Positions 1 through 13,245 of a stretch of DNA of 64,000 nt are shown in pieces (the first letter of the stretch is position 1; each line of letters begins with the position of its first letter). Source of the DNA: Parus major (taxonomy: Eukaryota; Chordata; Aves; Passeriformes; Paridae). Where the stretch lies: contig NC_031773.1 in NCBI RefSeq assembly GCF_001522545.3, forward strand, positions 45,118,786 through 45,182,785, in the 5' to 3' direction. A model generated the notes under the pieces. The model was not told the DNA's origin. It did not search any database and worked only from the letters and a program-made list of their open reading frames with translations. Both the position numbers and the translations under genes were made by a program.

Positions 1-3000
1 TTGTTGATGCTGCTGCACTTTCCATTCCCACCTTACAATAGATACTGTTGCAGCTGTTAGCTCTGGAATTGGTCTTAACTTTAAAGAAGACATGGCTGCT
101 TTGACTAAAGCAATAGATTGGAAGAAGAAGGTGAAGGTTGCATCATTTATGTGTGTTACATGAAGTTTTGCTTCACGTCCATTTTCTTATGAGTCAGGAT
201 GCAATTTGAAGTCAGTATGGGAAGAGGTATGATCTTTTTCTGGTATTTAGCTCCTGAGTGATGAGAACACTTGGATAAATTCAATTTTTATGTTCAGGTC
301 TATAAATAGCTACTTGAGGAAGAAAAGCTGTAACTGAATCTCCCCAGAGGGGAAAAAGAAAAAGTATTCAGCTTTATTTTCACTTATGTGAAACTTAGAT
401 ATATGTCTTCAACTAAAGTATCTATTTCCTCTAGTCCTAGGTCAGTGTAGATTACAAGTACCCAAAGCCTTTGTCCGGTTTTTGAGTTAATACAAACATT
501 ATGCTGACATTTGGGTAAAATTTATTTTAGAGAGGAGTTCATCACAAGACAAAGGCCAGAGCAGGTCTCTTGCAACTTGTGAACCTGACTCTAATTTTCT
601 CTCTGAAAAATTCTAGTGATCTCAAAACTTCCCTACTTTAAAGGAAAGGAGGAGTATCAGACACCTTATAGCACCTGCATCGTGGTTAAAAACTAAATTA
701 ATATAGTTAGCACCACAATATGCATAAAGTTCTATGAAAGCTGACCCACTCATAAAAATCAGTCTCAATTATATAAAAACATTTCCTTATTTTACTAACT
801 TGCCTTTGAAAAACGGTTTTATCCCTACCCCACTTCATGGTAAGAAAGCAGTTTCTTTAAAATTATTTGAGAAAGTCTTTGTGTGAGATAAATACAATCT
901 GTATCTTTAGAAAGAGGTGCCGAGTAAAGCCTAGACTTGGAGAGCAGGGGCAGGATTGAAGTGGGACAGCCTCTGTCTTTGAGGCAGTGTGTGAAGCAGC
1001 TACCTTTATCACTCCATCACCCCATCGCTCCTGGATAGGTCACACTGCTTCCCAAACAACGCTCCCCTATTCCGCTGAGTATGGGGAAAATGAGGCGTGG
1101 ATTAGCCTTGAAGAAATAATTCAAAAGAATTCGATTTTTAGCACTGTGTGTCTGTATTTGTTAGGACCAGCACCACTCATTCAGCTTTTTCCTTTTGCGA
1201 GATGCTCCTGTAGAGTACAAAACCTGCACTGCTGACTGACGGCACTGTTGGAATGAGCCGGAAGAAATTCAAACCTTTGGTCATTTTTCTTTTCCAAGGA
1301 GATAACTAGAGGGGCTTGCTTTCCCTGCAGAAGGCTGTACTGCATGTTCTGTGCTTCGCAGTAAGATTTTGCAACCTTCTCAGACCCGCTTGCCAGCAGG
1401 CTGACTGAGCATGCCAAGTAATCTGAGTTTTGGGAATGGCAAACCGCTGGAATGCTGGGTACACTCAGTGAGAAGCCAGCATGAATAATGCATCGCTGCT
1501 AAGTGGGGAAAGCACTCAGTCCCTTTGTGCTCTGCTTGTGTGGTGCGATAAACCTGCAGTAGGCAGTATCTCAAACATGCACATTGACTTGCAGCATGAA
1601 TGGGAAAGGATTGCGGATGGGCAGGGGTGCTAATAGCTCAAAGAATTCGAACGAATTTAATTAACAAGAATGGAACAAGATATGTAGAAAAACCCTCTTC
1701 CTAATTCCCTCTCCCTTTTCCATACCTAGACACACTAAGCCTGTCGAATATACGGTAACACAGGGTTTACTGAATTTACAGAGGAAAAACCAGAGGCCAA
1801 AGGACAGGGATTTCCCCCGTAGAGAATTTACCTTCCCTGGCATTTCTATCAGTGGCTACACAGACTAGCTCAAGGCTGTCATGCTGGATGCTGCAGCTGG
1901 AAAGTTACAATTGGTCAAGCCCTTTAGTGCCCTGGGATCTGACATATCACCTGCATTCAGCACAGACATTTGCAAACTACCTTCTCCTTTGCTCCAAACT
2001 GCTGGGTCAGTACAAACACTGCCCATGGACACGTTATGATTAATTAAATGTAAATCTTATTTAAAGTTTACATATATATTCCAGTTTTTCCAAATAGTCC
2101 TGATGATAAATTTGCATACATATGCAACATCTGACACCCCTCACCTCACATTCCAGATTGAAAGTGCACAAATGGGACCAAAACAGGTACAGCTGATTTA
2201 TTTACAAATTTGAAATGTGCCTATGTTTAAAAATGAGCATTAGCTTCCTTATCCAAGATAAAAGTTCCTGGTGGAAGAAGGCTGAATATTCCAGGAATAA
2301 CTATATTAATTTTAAATGACAATATGTAACATTTTCACATCACTTCCCCATATATTCAGCTGCCTGGATGTGGGTTGTCGTCTCTCAAACTGACTGTGCA
2401 GAGGTACCAGCATTTTCTGGTCTTAGAGTTCTTATGTTGGCTCTGTCAAAAAAACCAAAAAAAAAAAAACAACAACTATAAAAAAACAGAAACAAATGAA
2501 AACAAAAAAAAACAAACCAAAACCCCCAAACAAACAGCCTCCCCAACCATATTTCCAGTCCTTGAGCTTCTTTCAGAACTAAGCTTTAAGTTCAAAGGAA
2601 GTAAATTCTTGTCCTTTAGTCCCACTTCTGGAAGCATTCATCCAGTGTCTGAAGAATGGACACACTCAGTAATTTGTAGTCCATGATTTTTGCAGGGATC
2701 AGTGGTTAGAACTTGGAGTAGAGCTCACTGTGCTAAACATAACTTTCTAAAGTGTTTTTCATTATAACATTCTAGTATGGATTTCAATTTGGTTTAGATT
2801 ATCTTCTCCAGTGAGCTCTGATTCTTCCCTTCGTTTCACTGCATATCTTTGCATGGGCGCACCTGTGGTTAAATTTGCCCTTTCTTCAGCTAAATTATTG
2901 TTTGTTTTCACCTTCCAAATGTAAGAATCTGCATAGCAGTCACCTCTTAGCCTAAACACCCAGAGTTCTGGTTTCATGGAGGTTGTAGTGTTGCAAGAAA

Positions 3001-3498
3001 CTTCAGTTGAACAAAATTAACAAAGTAGCCTATTTTTTAATAGCTTCAATTGCGAGGTAAGAGCCCTTACAGAGAGCAGTAATGGGATGTAACTTGCTGG
3101 GGTTTAGCTGCCAAAGATCTTTGTCACAATCTCCAATGTTCTAACATTCAGATGGCCAAAATCTAATGTTGGTTAAGCCTGAATTTTAAACTAACTAAAA
3201 ATCTGAGAAATAAAGGTTTAGAGACATGCCAAGCTCTCACTGGGCTTAGTAAGATTTATGGCAGCATGTACCATCAGCATTGCTTTTTCTGTTGAGACAA
3301 AATAAATGCTCCTCTGCAGAAAGCTGGTTATTAGTAATCAAGTTCAGTATATGTAATTTGGTCTGCCTCAAAAAAAGTCAAAAGGCATTGCACCTTTCCT
3401 AGCTGCAAATATTAAGTGTCCTGGTTTGACAACCTGTGCTTCATAATGTAGTTAAAAAACCAATTATCACAAATGCTCATACTTATCATGTGCTGCAG
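1..3498 (+). other. Upstream ANO4 intron, 3' end; no gene seen
   Basis: I found no exon matching the expected upstream ANO4 segment (a basic stretch just before the IEKQISRFRGW sequence). The stretch ends in the acceptor tgctgcag at 3491-3498. It contains an A-rich simple repeat near 2447-2538. ORFs up to about 100 codons are low-complexity or chance; the 103-codon frame at 2375-2686 is driven by the A-rich tract and reads mostly K, N and T there. Confidence 0.7.
2447..2538. repeat. A-rich low-complexity tract
   Basis: An imperfect run of A-homopolymers broken by C (CAAA/CAAAA-like units) is seen directly. It could be a degenerate retroposon tail or a simple repeat; no flanking element body is recognisable. 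Confidence 0.8.
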
Positions 3499-3630
3499 GA
3501 TCGAGAAACAGATAAGCAGGTTCCGAGGATGGTTACCCAGAAAGCCAATGAAACTGGATAAGGAAACACTGCCAGATCTGGAGGAGAATGACTGCTATAC
3601 TGCTCCATTCAGCCAACAAAGGATCCATCA
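3499..3630 (+). CDS. ANO4: ANO4 window exon 1: end of N-terminal cytosolic domain
   Basis: 132 bp. The exon follows acceptor ctgcag and ends at donor gtgagt. The first base completes a codon begun upstream, then ATC opens residues 1-43, and the final CA begins H44. It encodes a basic stretch (KQISRFRGWLPRKPMKLDK) and the acidic [21 protein letters not shown] segment that leads into the anoctamin dimerisation/N-terminal domain shared by ANO3 and ANO4. The exon is phase-symmetric (2-2), so skipping it would keep the frame but remove this segment. The boundary is supported by the acceptor, the in-phase join and family recall. Confidence 0.93.
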
Positions 3631-6600
3631 GTGAGTATTCTATCATATCTCAGCTGCAAGGTGAAAACTTTTCCTTCTGGATTCACCTTGGAAAAATTGA
3701 TTTCTTTGTTCATGTCTTAAGGACCAGTGCCTTCATGTTAGTCCTTTTTCACTAAGAGGGAGAGATAGCAAATCTACATTTCTATTAATTAAAGGTCCAG
3801 GTCAAAGCTAAGGAAATCAATGGGAAAGTTCCTTTTAATTCACTGGAATTTCAATTACATCCTTAAAGAGGTCAAATGGCTATTTTCTCTCAGGTCAGAA
3901 TTGTAGTTGTTCTTTTTCACTATAAGATGTGATTTAAACTTTTCTCAGCATTCCTTTGTCTTTAGCACAATCAAAACTAGTCCTTCATCACTGATGGTTG
4001 AACTACTGATACTTGCATTTCATTCCTAGTTATGACTGTAGAACAAACAAAACTCTAAAGAAAAGAGACAATGTCAATTTGATTGCATTTCTCTTTCAAT
4101 ATTATGGAAGCAAAACTTCTTGCAAAATGGCAGTGTTTAGACAGTTTTTAGACCTAGCAGTGGCTCTTTTCTGCCAATAGCACCAGAGTGGCACAAATGT
4201 CAGAGAAATTGTTTGGGTACAAAAAGCCTTTATTCACCTGCAAAATGCAGAGCAGAAAAAGCCCCAGATAACATTCACAACTCATATGGAATTTAAGGAG
4301 TGTCAAATTTTGGATGTCTTAAGGGTAGTTACAATGTTTGTGATATGGGAAACAGTCATTGAGTGAGAGCAAAACCACAAAGATTAGGCAGCACTGTTGA
4401 AGATACTAAAAGAAGACACAGAATGAATTAATTACAGGTTGCTCAAAATTTTGAAATATGTGGTTTTATTCAGAGAGAAGCCAGGTTGATAAAGTTCTGA
4501 AGTGCCTCATTTTGAATGAATAGTTTTTCGGGGATTTGATTGACTAGCTGCAATAAAAACCAGTAAAGTAAATCTCTGCCACAAATGGCATCTTTCCAAA
4601 TACAGCACAAAAACAGGAACAGGTGCAAAACTCCAGGGAAATTTCAATAGAAGTCTGTTTGATACAGAGATGGATCAGTTATTGTGCCCTGCAAGAGGAA
4701 GAGTAGGTGCAAATTAATTTGAGAATAGACCAATAATACTAAAAAAATAATAAATTAGGATGTCAGCATTAATGTTTTTATTACCAGTAATATTAAGTGC
4801 TAGCTTCCCTTAAAATTACTGCACTTAGGAAAGGGGTTGGTGGTTTTTTTTGAGAGAATTTTTTTTGTGGCTGAAAGGGGAATTGACATATATGAACTAG
4901 ATTTATTTTTTTTCATTCTTCTGCCTTGCTCATGTTCATGTTGGTAAATTGGCAGCACAGTTTATTAGGTAGTGTTAGTTTCATTAACACTCCTGCTGTT
5001 GTTTGGCGCTTCTTTTCAGACTTCAGTCTGAATCATTGCAGACTTGGAAACTTTACTCCCTGGCAGGCTTGACATTTTCTGCTCAGCTTTCTGTGTGTAG
5101 TCTTCCTTACCTTTTGTGTGGGGGCTTATAAAATGTTGGCTGAGCTGGTCTCCTTCTCAAAAAAGATGCTGGCTCTGACAGCTGTGGTGTTCCTCTCATT
5201 CTCCACCCTGCTTTATGTGTTGGGCTTTTTTTTTTCACTAAAATTTTGAAATACAGTTTGACTTGTTCAATATTTTTCTTGTGAGTTGCATGCAGGTGTT
5301 TCAATTTTTTAATCCAGAGACCCACAATATTGTTTTAGGAATATGAAGATAAATAATCACTGAAATTCTTGAGATGCTGAAAAGAAGAATTCCCATCTAC
5401 AGTAATGCTAGGATAATTTAGCTTTTGTTTTGTCAGTGGTAAGGAAAGTCCATTCATTTTGATATTTGGGACAGTTATGGTTTTAGAGCACTCTCACCAT
5501 ACCATATTACCAATACAATGTAATTATACTGGAGGCTACAAAATTGTCATGGGTAGTTACAAGTGGATTTCAGTCCTCCACAAGCACATCATCCTATATG
5601 CTAGAACAGTGGCAATCACTTTCCTACTCTTGGGCTTTTAGCTGTGACTCTGCCTCCTCTTCCACCACATAGTTGTGCCAAAACTGATTCAGAGAGAACA
5701 GGTACAGGACAGGAGGAGTCCCAGTACTGCACCACCGCTCAGCTGGCTGACCTCACTTCATCGAGCATATGGCCATTTTTTGAGCAAAGAAAATGTTTGT
5801 AACTCATTCAGTCCTTGAAGTCCTCAGAGAATGCAGAATAAATGCAAGGCTTTTAGTCCTTTTGCAGTGTATTAAGGTGGTAGCTGAAAAATGCCACTAG
5901 TGTCTGCTTTTTGTCAGAACTTATGTACAGATTATGGGTTTTAAGTTTATAGTAGAAGCCATTAGATTTCCCTGCAAATCTAGAATCCTAAGTGAGAAGA
6001 AGAGATGAGTGGGAAGTACATTCAAACTGTTCTTTGAGCAATACCCACAGGAGCCCAAAATATATAATCAGTCTTTTAATTACACTAATGAGGATTTTTC
6101 TGGCTATTGTACAAGTATTTCTGGAAAGCCAGATACGTACTTTTGGCAGTTGAAAATATTTCAGATTTCTGTGTTGCCATAAATTATTGTTTATCCATGA
6201 CATGCTTAATGACCATGAAGTAAATCACTCACAACCATCTTGGATGCATAAACTCCATATCCTTAGTTTTCAAATAAGATCTCCATGGTCTTACAGTAGA
6301 TTTTGCCATATACCCTACCTGAATGCTGCCAAATTCTTCCTTTTTTCCTGGTTTTATGTGCTTTTCATTTTCTAAAATATTATGCCTTAAATATTTATAT
6401 GAGCTTCGCTGCATTTGACTTTGTCCAAATATTGCAATTAGGGTCTAAAATTGCTTATTTCTTCCTTTCTTCTTAGATTCAGATGCCTTTCATGTCATCA
6501 AAGAACAGGCAGTTGATTTTTTGGGATCTAGCCATGATTTCCAAATAAAGGGCTCCAGTCTGATGCAGATTTTATAACATGATCTGAGAAGAGACTTCAT

Positions 6601-6850
6601 TTGTAATATTTTCTTTTAAAAGCTTGGAAAGATGACAATTGACAATACTTACAATCCAATGTCTGGGGAGGAAATGAATTAAGAAAAAAACCTGACCAGA
6701 CCTTATTTCCATAGGAATTAGCATTTTTAAAATATTGATTTACATTGAGTGTGGAAAATTTTAGTAGATCATATCAATAGACTTTTTATTTCTTGCATTT
6801 TTCTTTCCCATTCAGAAGGAAAAAAGCCAGATGTGGAGAAATTCAGCTTT

Positions 6851-6875
6851 CAAAAAAAAAAAAAAAAAATAAAAA
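6851..6875. repeat. Poly-A run
   Basis: A homopolymer of about 18 A is followed by taaaaaa. No retroposed body is recognisable upstream, so it is treated as a simple repeat. Confidence 0.8.
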
Positions 6876-8624
6876 AGTTTGTTTGAAGAGGCACAGCTAG
6901 CCATCTGTCCTTCCTCCAAAACGGGCAAAGAAGAAAACAAACACAAGAATGACATTTGTGAGATGTACCTGTAACTTTTGCAGCATGGCTCAGGTTTTCT
7001 ATTGAAGGAATTATGGCCTTCTTCATAGGATATATCACAAAATTGTCAGTACAAGAGAAGACCAAAATTCATCTTATTTCTTTAGTAATAGAAAATATCT
7101 GTTTGGAGGAAAAAAGTTATGCAAAACGCTTTTTCTTCTTTTGAATTGTGTGGAATACAAAATGATAATTTTCAAGATAGGATTCTGAGTAGTGTCTCTT
7201 TTCTGCAACCACAGCTTGGAAAAGGCCGTGTTTACACCAAAGTATTTCTCCTGAAAATTATCAGTTACAAGAATGTGCAATATGTGGAAAATGTTTACCA
7301 TTAGACGCACTTAGTTGTCTACTACTACATCTTAGCTATTTCATGTAGTCAGCTGCTAGTCACTTGGGAATAGTAACACTAGCAATTAGCTGCAGTTTTT
7401 AAGATAACTGTACACAAGCTAGCCAAATATGTTAATTGCTGTTTAGAGATTTTGAACTCTATACCAGGAGCTATTTTCCGCTTTGTTTTTTTCCTTCAAA
7501 AGCAATAAATTCTCTGATTAAATATTAATCTAATATATAATTGAATAACCACTTAAAATAAATATTTATTACTTAGTGAAAAAAAGAAGATAAAAAATTT
7601 ACTCAGTTAGGAAGACTAAGATAGTAACTTGATTAATTAAGCAAAAATGACCCTGCATACCAGAGGTTAATGGAGTTGTTCTCATTTGTATTATGTCCCC
7701 CTGTGGTACATGAGTCTTGTATTTTCTCCACATTTCCAAGATATGTGTCTCTCAGGGTGGAGATGGTTTTCAAGCTATTTCTGATGTTCAGATTAATCTT
7801 TACAAACCCCATCTCTACCAATGGTCTGTGCCCATGTTCTCTTGAGCCTCCTTACCCCAAAATCATGGATAGATCAAGGAGTTGCTGCAACTGGAGACAT
7901 GACACAGGGCTGCATGGACACTTACTAGTTTTGAACCAGGATGGTCATTCTGGTGTTTAAATACATCTACAGTATAATAACTACACATTTTTAAATGGCT
8001 TTTTATAAATGAGGAATCATGGTTTTGTAAATCCAGCTCTTTCTCAAACAAATCCTTGTGCTACCAAACTTGGACATGCCTTGCAACAGGTTTTTTAAAT
8101 TCCCTCTGATTCTGGAAGTTTTAATTGCCTGACAAATAGAACAAAACAGAGCATCCCTGAAAAATACAAAAGGCTCCTTCTACCTCAGGTGAATATTTCT
8201 GAGTGAACTAATTTAAATTAAGAAGTGATCTGGGGGAAGGGCAGAGGAAGGTGGAGAAGAGATTCAGCACTTCCCTGACTTTCTGTTTTACTTTGGCAGT
8301 TTTGAGGTCATGGTGCCAAATTGGAAACAGAGAGAGCCACTACAATATTCCTCATCCCAGAGTGACCCTGTTTTAGGCAAATGATATGAAAACCCCCATT
8401 AATAAAAGGTCCTTTTACATAAACAAAACAGTCAGCTGCAGCCTTAAAAGTCAAGCAAAAAGAAAATTAGCAAGTGCTAATAATACAGCTATTTTCAAAC
8501 AAATAAAGTAGAGAAACGTGGGGTATTATTCTCAGGGGAATAGTGCAGACTCACGTTGTTGCTGCTACTATAGCTGGGGATTACTTTGTCTATGTTAAAT
8601 GTGCTAAAACCCCGCTATTATCTC

Positions 8625-8650
8625 AGCCAACAGCAGGCTGGCTGTTGGCT
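8625..8650. repeat. Perfect inverted repeat (10-bp arms, 6-nt loop)
   Basis: The arms are agccaacagc at 8625-8634 and gctgttggct at 8641-8650, with aggctg between. Both arms are exact reverse complements, so RNA from either strand could form a short hairpin. No longer pre-miRNA-like stem extends outside the arms. Confidence 0.85.
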
Positions 8651-10296
8651 CCGTGATTTACCTGGGAGTACAGAAGGCTGGGCATTTCTCCTGTGCTAAA
8701 GAATACACTGATCACATAGTGATCACTACTTCCAAAAACATCTGTGCTCTTGCTTTGTACTGCTTCCAGCAGAAGGTAATTTTAGATATGGTGAGTGCCA
8801 GACGTCAAGTGTTTCAGTGTCTGTGGATCTGTGCACGCTTCCATCCTTCATACCTGTGTCACCAGACCACAGGAGTTCAGATTGCAGCTTGTTTATCTTG
8901 CCAGAAAAGCAGAAAATAGCCTTTTCCTGCCTTTTGCTTTCCCAAAATATATAAATTAAAATAAAGCAAGAAAAGTGAATCCACTTTTTGTCAAATGTGT
9001 ATTCAAAGATTCAGGAGCTCTGTTTACCCTTTAAGGGTTTGTACAGCCTGCAAAATTACCAAAGAGAAGCAGGAATTCATAGGAAATTTTTTCTTGGTTG
9101 AATTTGCACTAATCTGAGGCCTTTCTTTAGACAACAGTTAGCTTTGCTGTGCTTTGCTTTTATCCACAGAGAGATAGTTTGAAATTTCCAGTTAACAGTT
9201 TAGTTAAGAAGGCTACAAATATAGTTTGAAAGCAATTAACCTTCACTGACTCTTCATGTCTCTTACAGCATGAGTGTAAGAGCAGTATTTCCAGAATGAC
9301 ATTTTTGAAAGGAGTTTTAATTAAGGATCAGCTCTGGAACCTTTCCTTCCAAAAGTACTCCCATTATCTTTTTTGGGATTTTCCTTTTGAATAAGGACAG
9401 CTCACACAAATAAGGCTTACAGGACCAAATTAATGATTATAGCTGTTGTGGAACTAATCACTGGCTTTATCTACCTATACATTAACTTCACAGGTAATAA
9501 AAATTGTAATGTATTAATCCTTACTTATTTTTTGTCTTACAAATGAAGCAACAAAATGATCAAAACCTTCAGTGAAGAGTCTCATAAATCAAGTCTAAAC
9601 CCTTATTGAGCCTGAAGACAAGCTGTACTGCTCTTATGAATATTCAAGTCCTTGTGCATGTTGAAAATCTAACAAGGGCAGCAGAAACAGAACAGCTGAG
9701 GAAATTCTTCCACCTAAAAGCAACAAGGATTAAAACACTTGCTAGGAAGCCTCTGCTTTATACAATTTATAGCTCAGTAATGTCTGATAAGTGTTTATCT
9801 GTACCTAGTTTGAGATTGTCTTCAGCTCTGGCCCCTGTGAACTGAAATTTGAAGTGTGAGATTCTTCACAGACTGAGAAAATCTTTCTCCTCTGAATTCT
9901 TCATTGGATGCTGTAGAATATGGAATACCTTTGATGGTTATTCTGTGAATATGGATATACCACCCACATTCAGAAATAAGACAAACTGAAGCACAAAAAT
10001 TTGGGGGGAAGAGACATCCATGAAGCATGGGAAGAAGCGGGGGTGGTTGAAAGGGATAAGTCCTACACTGAGCTGCCTGATTATCCTCTGACAAGAACAA
10101 CTCCTGTGACTTTTGAGATAAATTGAAACCTCCCTGACATTGTCTTAATTTATTTCAATGTCTAACTGGGATATTGTAACACAGATACAACCACCTGAGA
10201 TACTGTCAACTTTTCAAGGCTTTCCACTCATGTCTGCCTCTTTTTGTTTCATGTGCCAGAGGTCCCTGCCCCATTGATTATGGTGATGGTGATCTT

Positions 10297-10386
10297 TCTG
10301 GATCTACAGACAATTTCACAGAAATAAAGCCAGAGTATCTGTCTGGATCTACAGACAATTTCACAGAAATAAAGCCAGAGTATCTG
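10297..10386. repeat. Perfect 45-bp tandem duplication
   Basis: Two adjacent identical 45-bp units (10297-10341 and 10342-10386) each begin tctggatctacagac and end gagtatctg. Perfect identity inside an otherwise unstructured intron implies a recent duplication or a polymorphic minisatellite. It is not coding. Confidence 0.95.
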
Positions 10387-13138
10387 AGTTAAGCAAATTT
10401 TAAAAGCCCTATGACTTTTATGTTCAAAAATAAGTGAGGATTATTTTTTAAGTGTTACCACATGCAATTCTATCCCAAAATAATGATGTTGTTAGGGATG
10501 GTCCAGGACATCCAAACAAATCATTTTTGGCACCCCTTTTTCACCTTTTCTGAACTCTAGCATCTCTTCTTCATCCATGTCTTCATGAATAACTTTGGAA
10601 AACACTCCAAGGGCATGTTTTTGGCCCACTCTGATCATGATGAGTTCTTCCTCACCTCTTCCCCTCCTGCCCTATTACTGGCACAAGATTGGGCAGGGCA
10701 GAATCTCTGCAGCTCATATTCTCACAGGTGTTTTAGGACTGCTTCAGCTTTTCTGGAATAGGCAGAGTTCTTCATGGCAGTTATTATGCTGAGGTGTTTG
10801 CATCTGCTTCACAGACACATCTGGTTATTTCTTCTTGCCCATATGAGAGTGAAAGCTATAATAACACAATTGCTAAATTTGCAAATGAATGCAAATCACT
10901 TAAGTGTTTCTTTAAACAAGTGATTATTTCTTTGTTTTCTAGAGTTTGCATAATTCCTGATTTTTGCCTTTTTGCATTCATGACTCATGAAAATAGAAAT
11001 GCTTAAATACAAATATTAAACAAGTTCTTCAGAAAATATGTTGAAATGGCTACCTCTAGTTACAGTATGAGACAGTTGTGATAACAGATGGGCAAAATAA
11101 CCTTGTATTACAAGGAAAATAGATTAAGGTGTTATCTGGTTCCATGTTGCAGTTTTCCCAGATGCGGTGATTTAATTCACAGTTGAATCCTACAAGAACT
11201 TGTAGCTAAATCAGAATGAAAATGAGTATGCTGTTTTGATATCTGTGAAGTTGTCTTCACAGTTCTTTAACATGTAGTGCTGTCTGGGAGGTGAGGTCTT
11301 GGATAGACAGACAGTAAAAGAAAATTAAATAAACAGCAAAAATCTCTAATCGTTCATTTCTGCTTTACTCCTGCCTTTTAAATTGTTTCTGCTGCTGTGA
11401 AAACTGCCTAATACAGAGTTCCAGCTTCAGCTGAAAACAATTGTTCTAACTGATTCAGACTTTAATTTTTTTTATATATAATTTCAGCATATATAATTTT
11501 CAGCATTGTCAGCATAAACTTCACATGATGACACTATTTCTTTTTTTCTCAAAATGCTTTTAATAGTTATTATTTTACATACTGAGTACTTCAAACTGAA
11601 TTTGAAAGCATTAAAGATACATCTTTATAGCCACATGTATTTTTGTATCTGAAGGATAAGCTCAGTCTTACATATCTTTTGTGTAATAGCAGCTTGGAAT
11701 GGGATGGTGGCCCAAAACTGTTCCTGTACAGAAAAGGCAGTGGCTGGTGGACACCAACAGCATTTGCTGTTTGGTACCAGCCTACTGGTGGTCAGCCAAT
11801 ATGCATAAATCAAATTCCTTTTGGTAGATACTGTAGGCCATGGGTAGGACTTTGGGAATTGCAGGGAAATGGGAGGAAGCCAAAGTACTGAGTGCAGTAG
11901 TGAATGGACTGTAGACACAGAAATGGCCTGTGAGTACCTGGTGTGGAGTGGCAAAGAACACATGAAATAGTTACCTCTAGAAAATCAGGTTTCATTACTT
12001 CTGGTACACTTGGAGCAACTTGTCTTACATACTTTTAGGATTTTATTTTTTTATTTAACTGTTGGCCTTTGAAGCAGAACATAAGGAACTTATGTACACA
12101 CTGTATTGTATTGAAAATTCAGCTGAGAATTTTGATAATAAAGAGGGATCAGATGAAGTTCTCAAAGTCCAGAAGTTGGACTCCTCATTTTTCAAAATTA
12201 CTGTGGAGGTGCAAAGCCGTATATTATTTCCCAGGGGTAAAGATTCATTCTGAAAAAAACAAATTTTCATTTGGGTAAAATTACCTGAGGGGAAAACTGA
12301 GCAGTGAATTTCACATCGTGCAAAAGAGAAGGTGACGTGGATCCACGCCAAGCTCCTGATTATGATCTCATTTAAGGTCATATTTGTCTAGTGTGCTGTC
12401 CTACAGACTCATCTCTCTATGACACCTCTATGACCTTAACATTTTATTTATCAGTTTATTCAATTCTACAGCTCTTCAAAACCACAGATGAGGAAACCAA
12501 TATTGCCTCCTATCCCCAGGGTTTGTTGGGTTTTTTTAATTTATCCGGACTCAACACAATTCTGTCTAACCTATTAAACACAGAACCTGTATTCATACTC
12601 AGTAAGTGAATTCTGAGAGCTAATTTTCTACTGTATTTTAGCTTCCAGGACCAAATGTAGGAGTATATGATACTTTCAATTTCTAACATACTATTCAGTA
12701 ATAGTTTTCAGTAAGAATGGTTTATTTATCAAGTGGATGTTTCCAACTGACTCATAATGGTAGAGCATAACAAAAAAAGCCTGGAACAGATGTGAACTTC
12801 TACTGCTGCACTTGCAAAGATATGCTTTTGCAAATTTTCGTGAAGAATTTCGTAGTTTTCAGTGAATTATCTAAAAGTGATGCTTATCGTAATGAATACT
12901 TAAATATCTCCTATCTTTCTCCAGACTTCTCCATGTAATTCTTTGTTAGAGCATGAATACTGTTACTGACAGCATCTCACCTGGCTAATCATCTCTTAAT
13001 CAAGTGTCTTTAATTCTCCTTGCACTTGCCTCGTGCTGTAGATTTTTAGAGTGCTACAGAAATTAATGGAACTAAATATTTGCCTTAAACGTGCTATTAC
13101 ATATTTCTGAGATGCCCTTGGTTTTTATTTTCTTGTAG

Positions 13139-13245
13139 CTTCATAATACACAACAAAGATACTTTCTTCAACAATGCTACAAGAAGTAGAATTGTACACC
13201 ATATCTTACAAAGACTGAAATATGAAGAAGGGAAAAACAAAATTG
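13139..13245 (+). CDS. ANO4: ANO4 window exon 2: N-terminal domain ([11 protein letters not shown]...)
   Basis: 107 bp between acceptor tcttgtag and donor gtaagt. It completes H44, encodes residues 45-79 and begins G80. The sequence [23 protein letters not shown], followed by a lysine/glutamate-rich stretch, is the well-conserved cytosolic anoctamin N-domain segment. The N-A-T triplet fits the glycosylation sequon but lies on the cytosolic side, so it should not be used. The phase in and out matches both neighbouring exons. Confidence 0.96.

Larger units (their letters stand above)
3631..13138 (+). other. Intron 1 (9.5 kb); no gene seen
   Basis: The intron runs from donor gtgagt to acceptor ttcttgtag. 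It holds a poly-A run near 6851-6868, a perfect 10-bp-arm hairpin at 8625-8650, and a perfect 45-bp tandem duplication at 10297-10386. The many 60-110-codon ORFs on both strands lack recognisable protein motifs, and several overlap each other antisense. Confidence 0.75.

Noticed and set aside
1..180. Possible coding remnant (a frame with GIGLNFKEDMAALTKAIDWKKK)
   Set aside because: The frame closes quickly, has no family I can name, and no splice sites fit the ANO4 phase.
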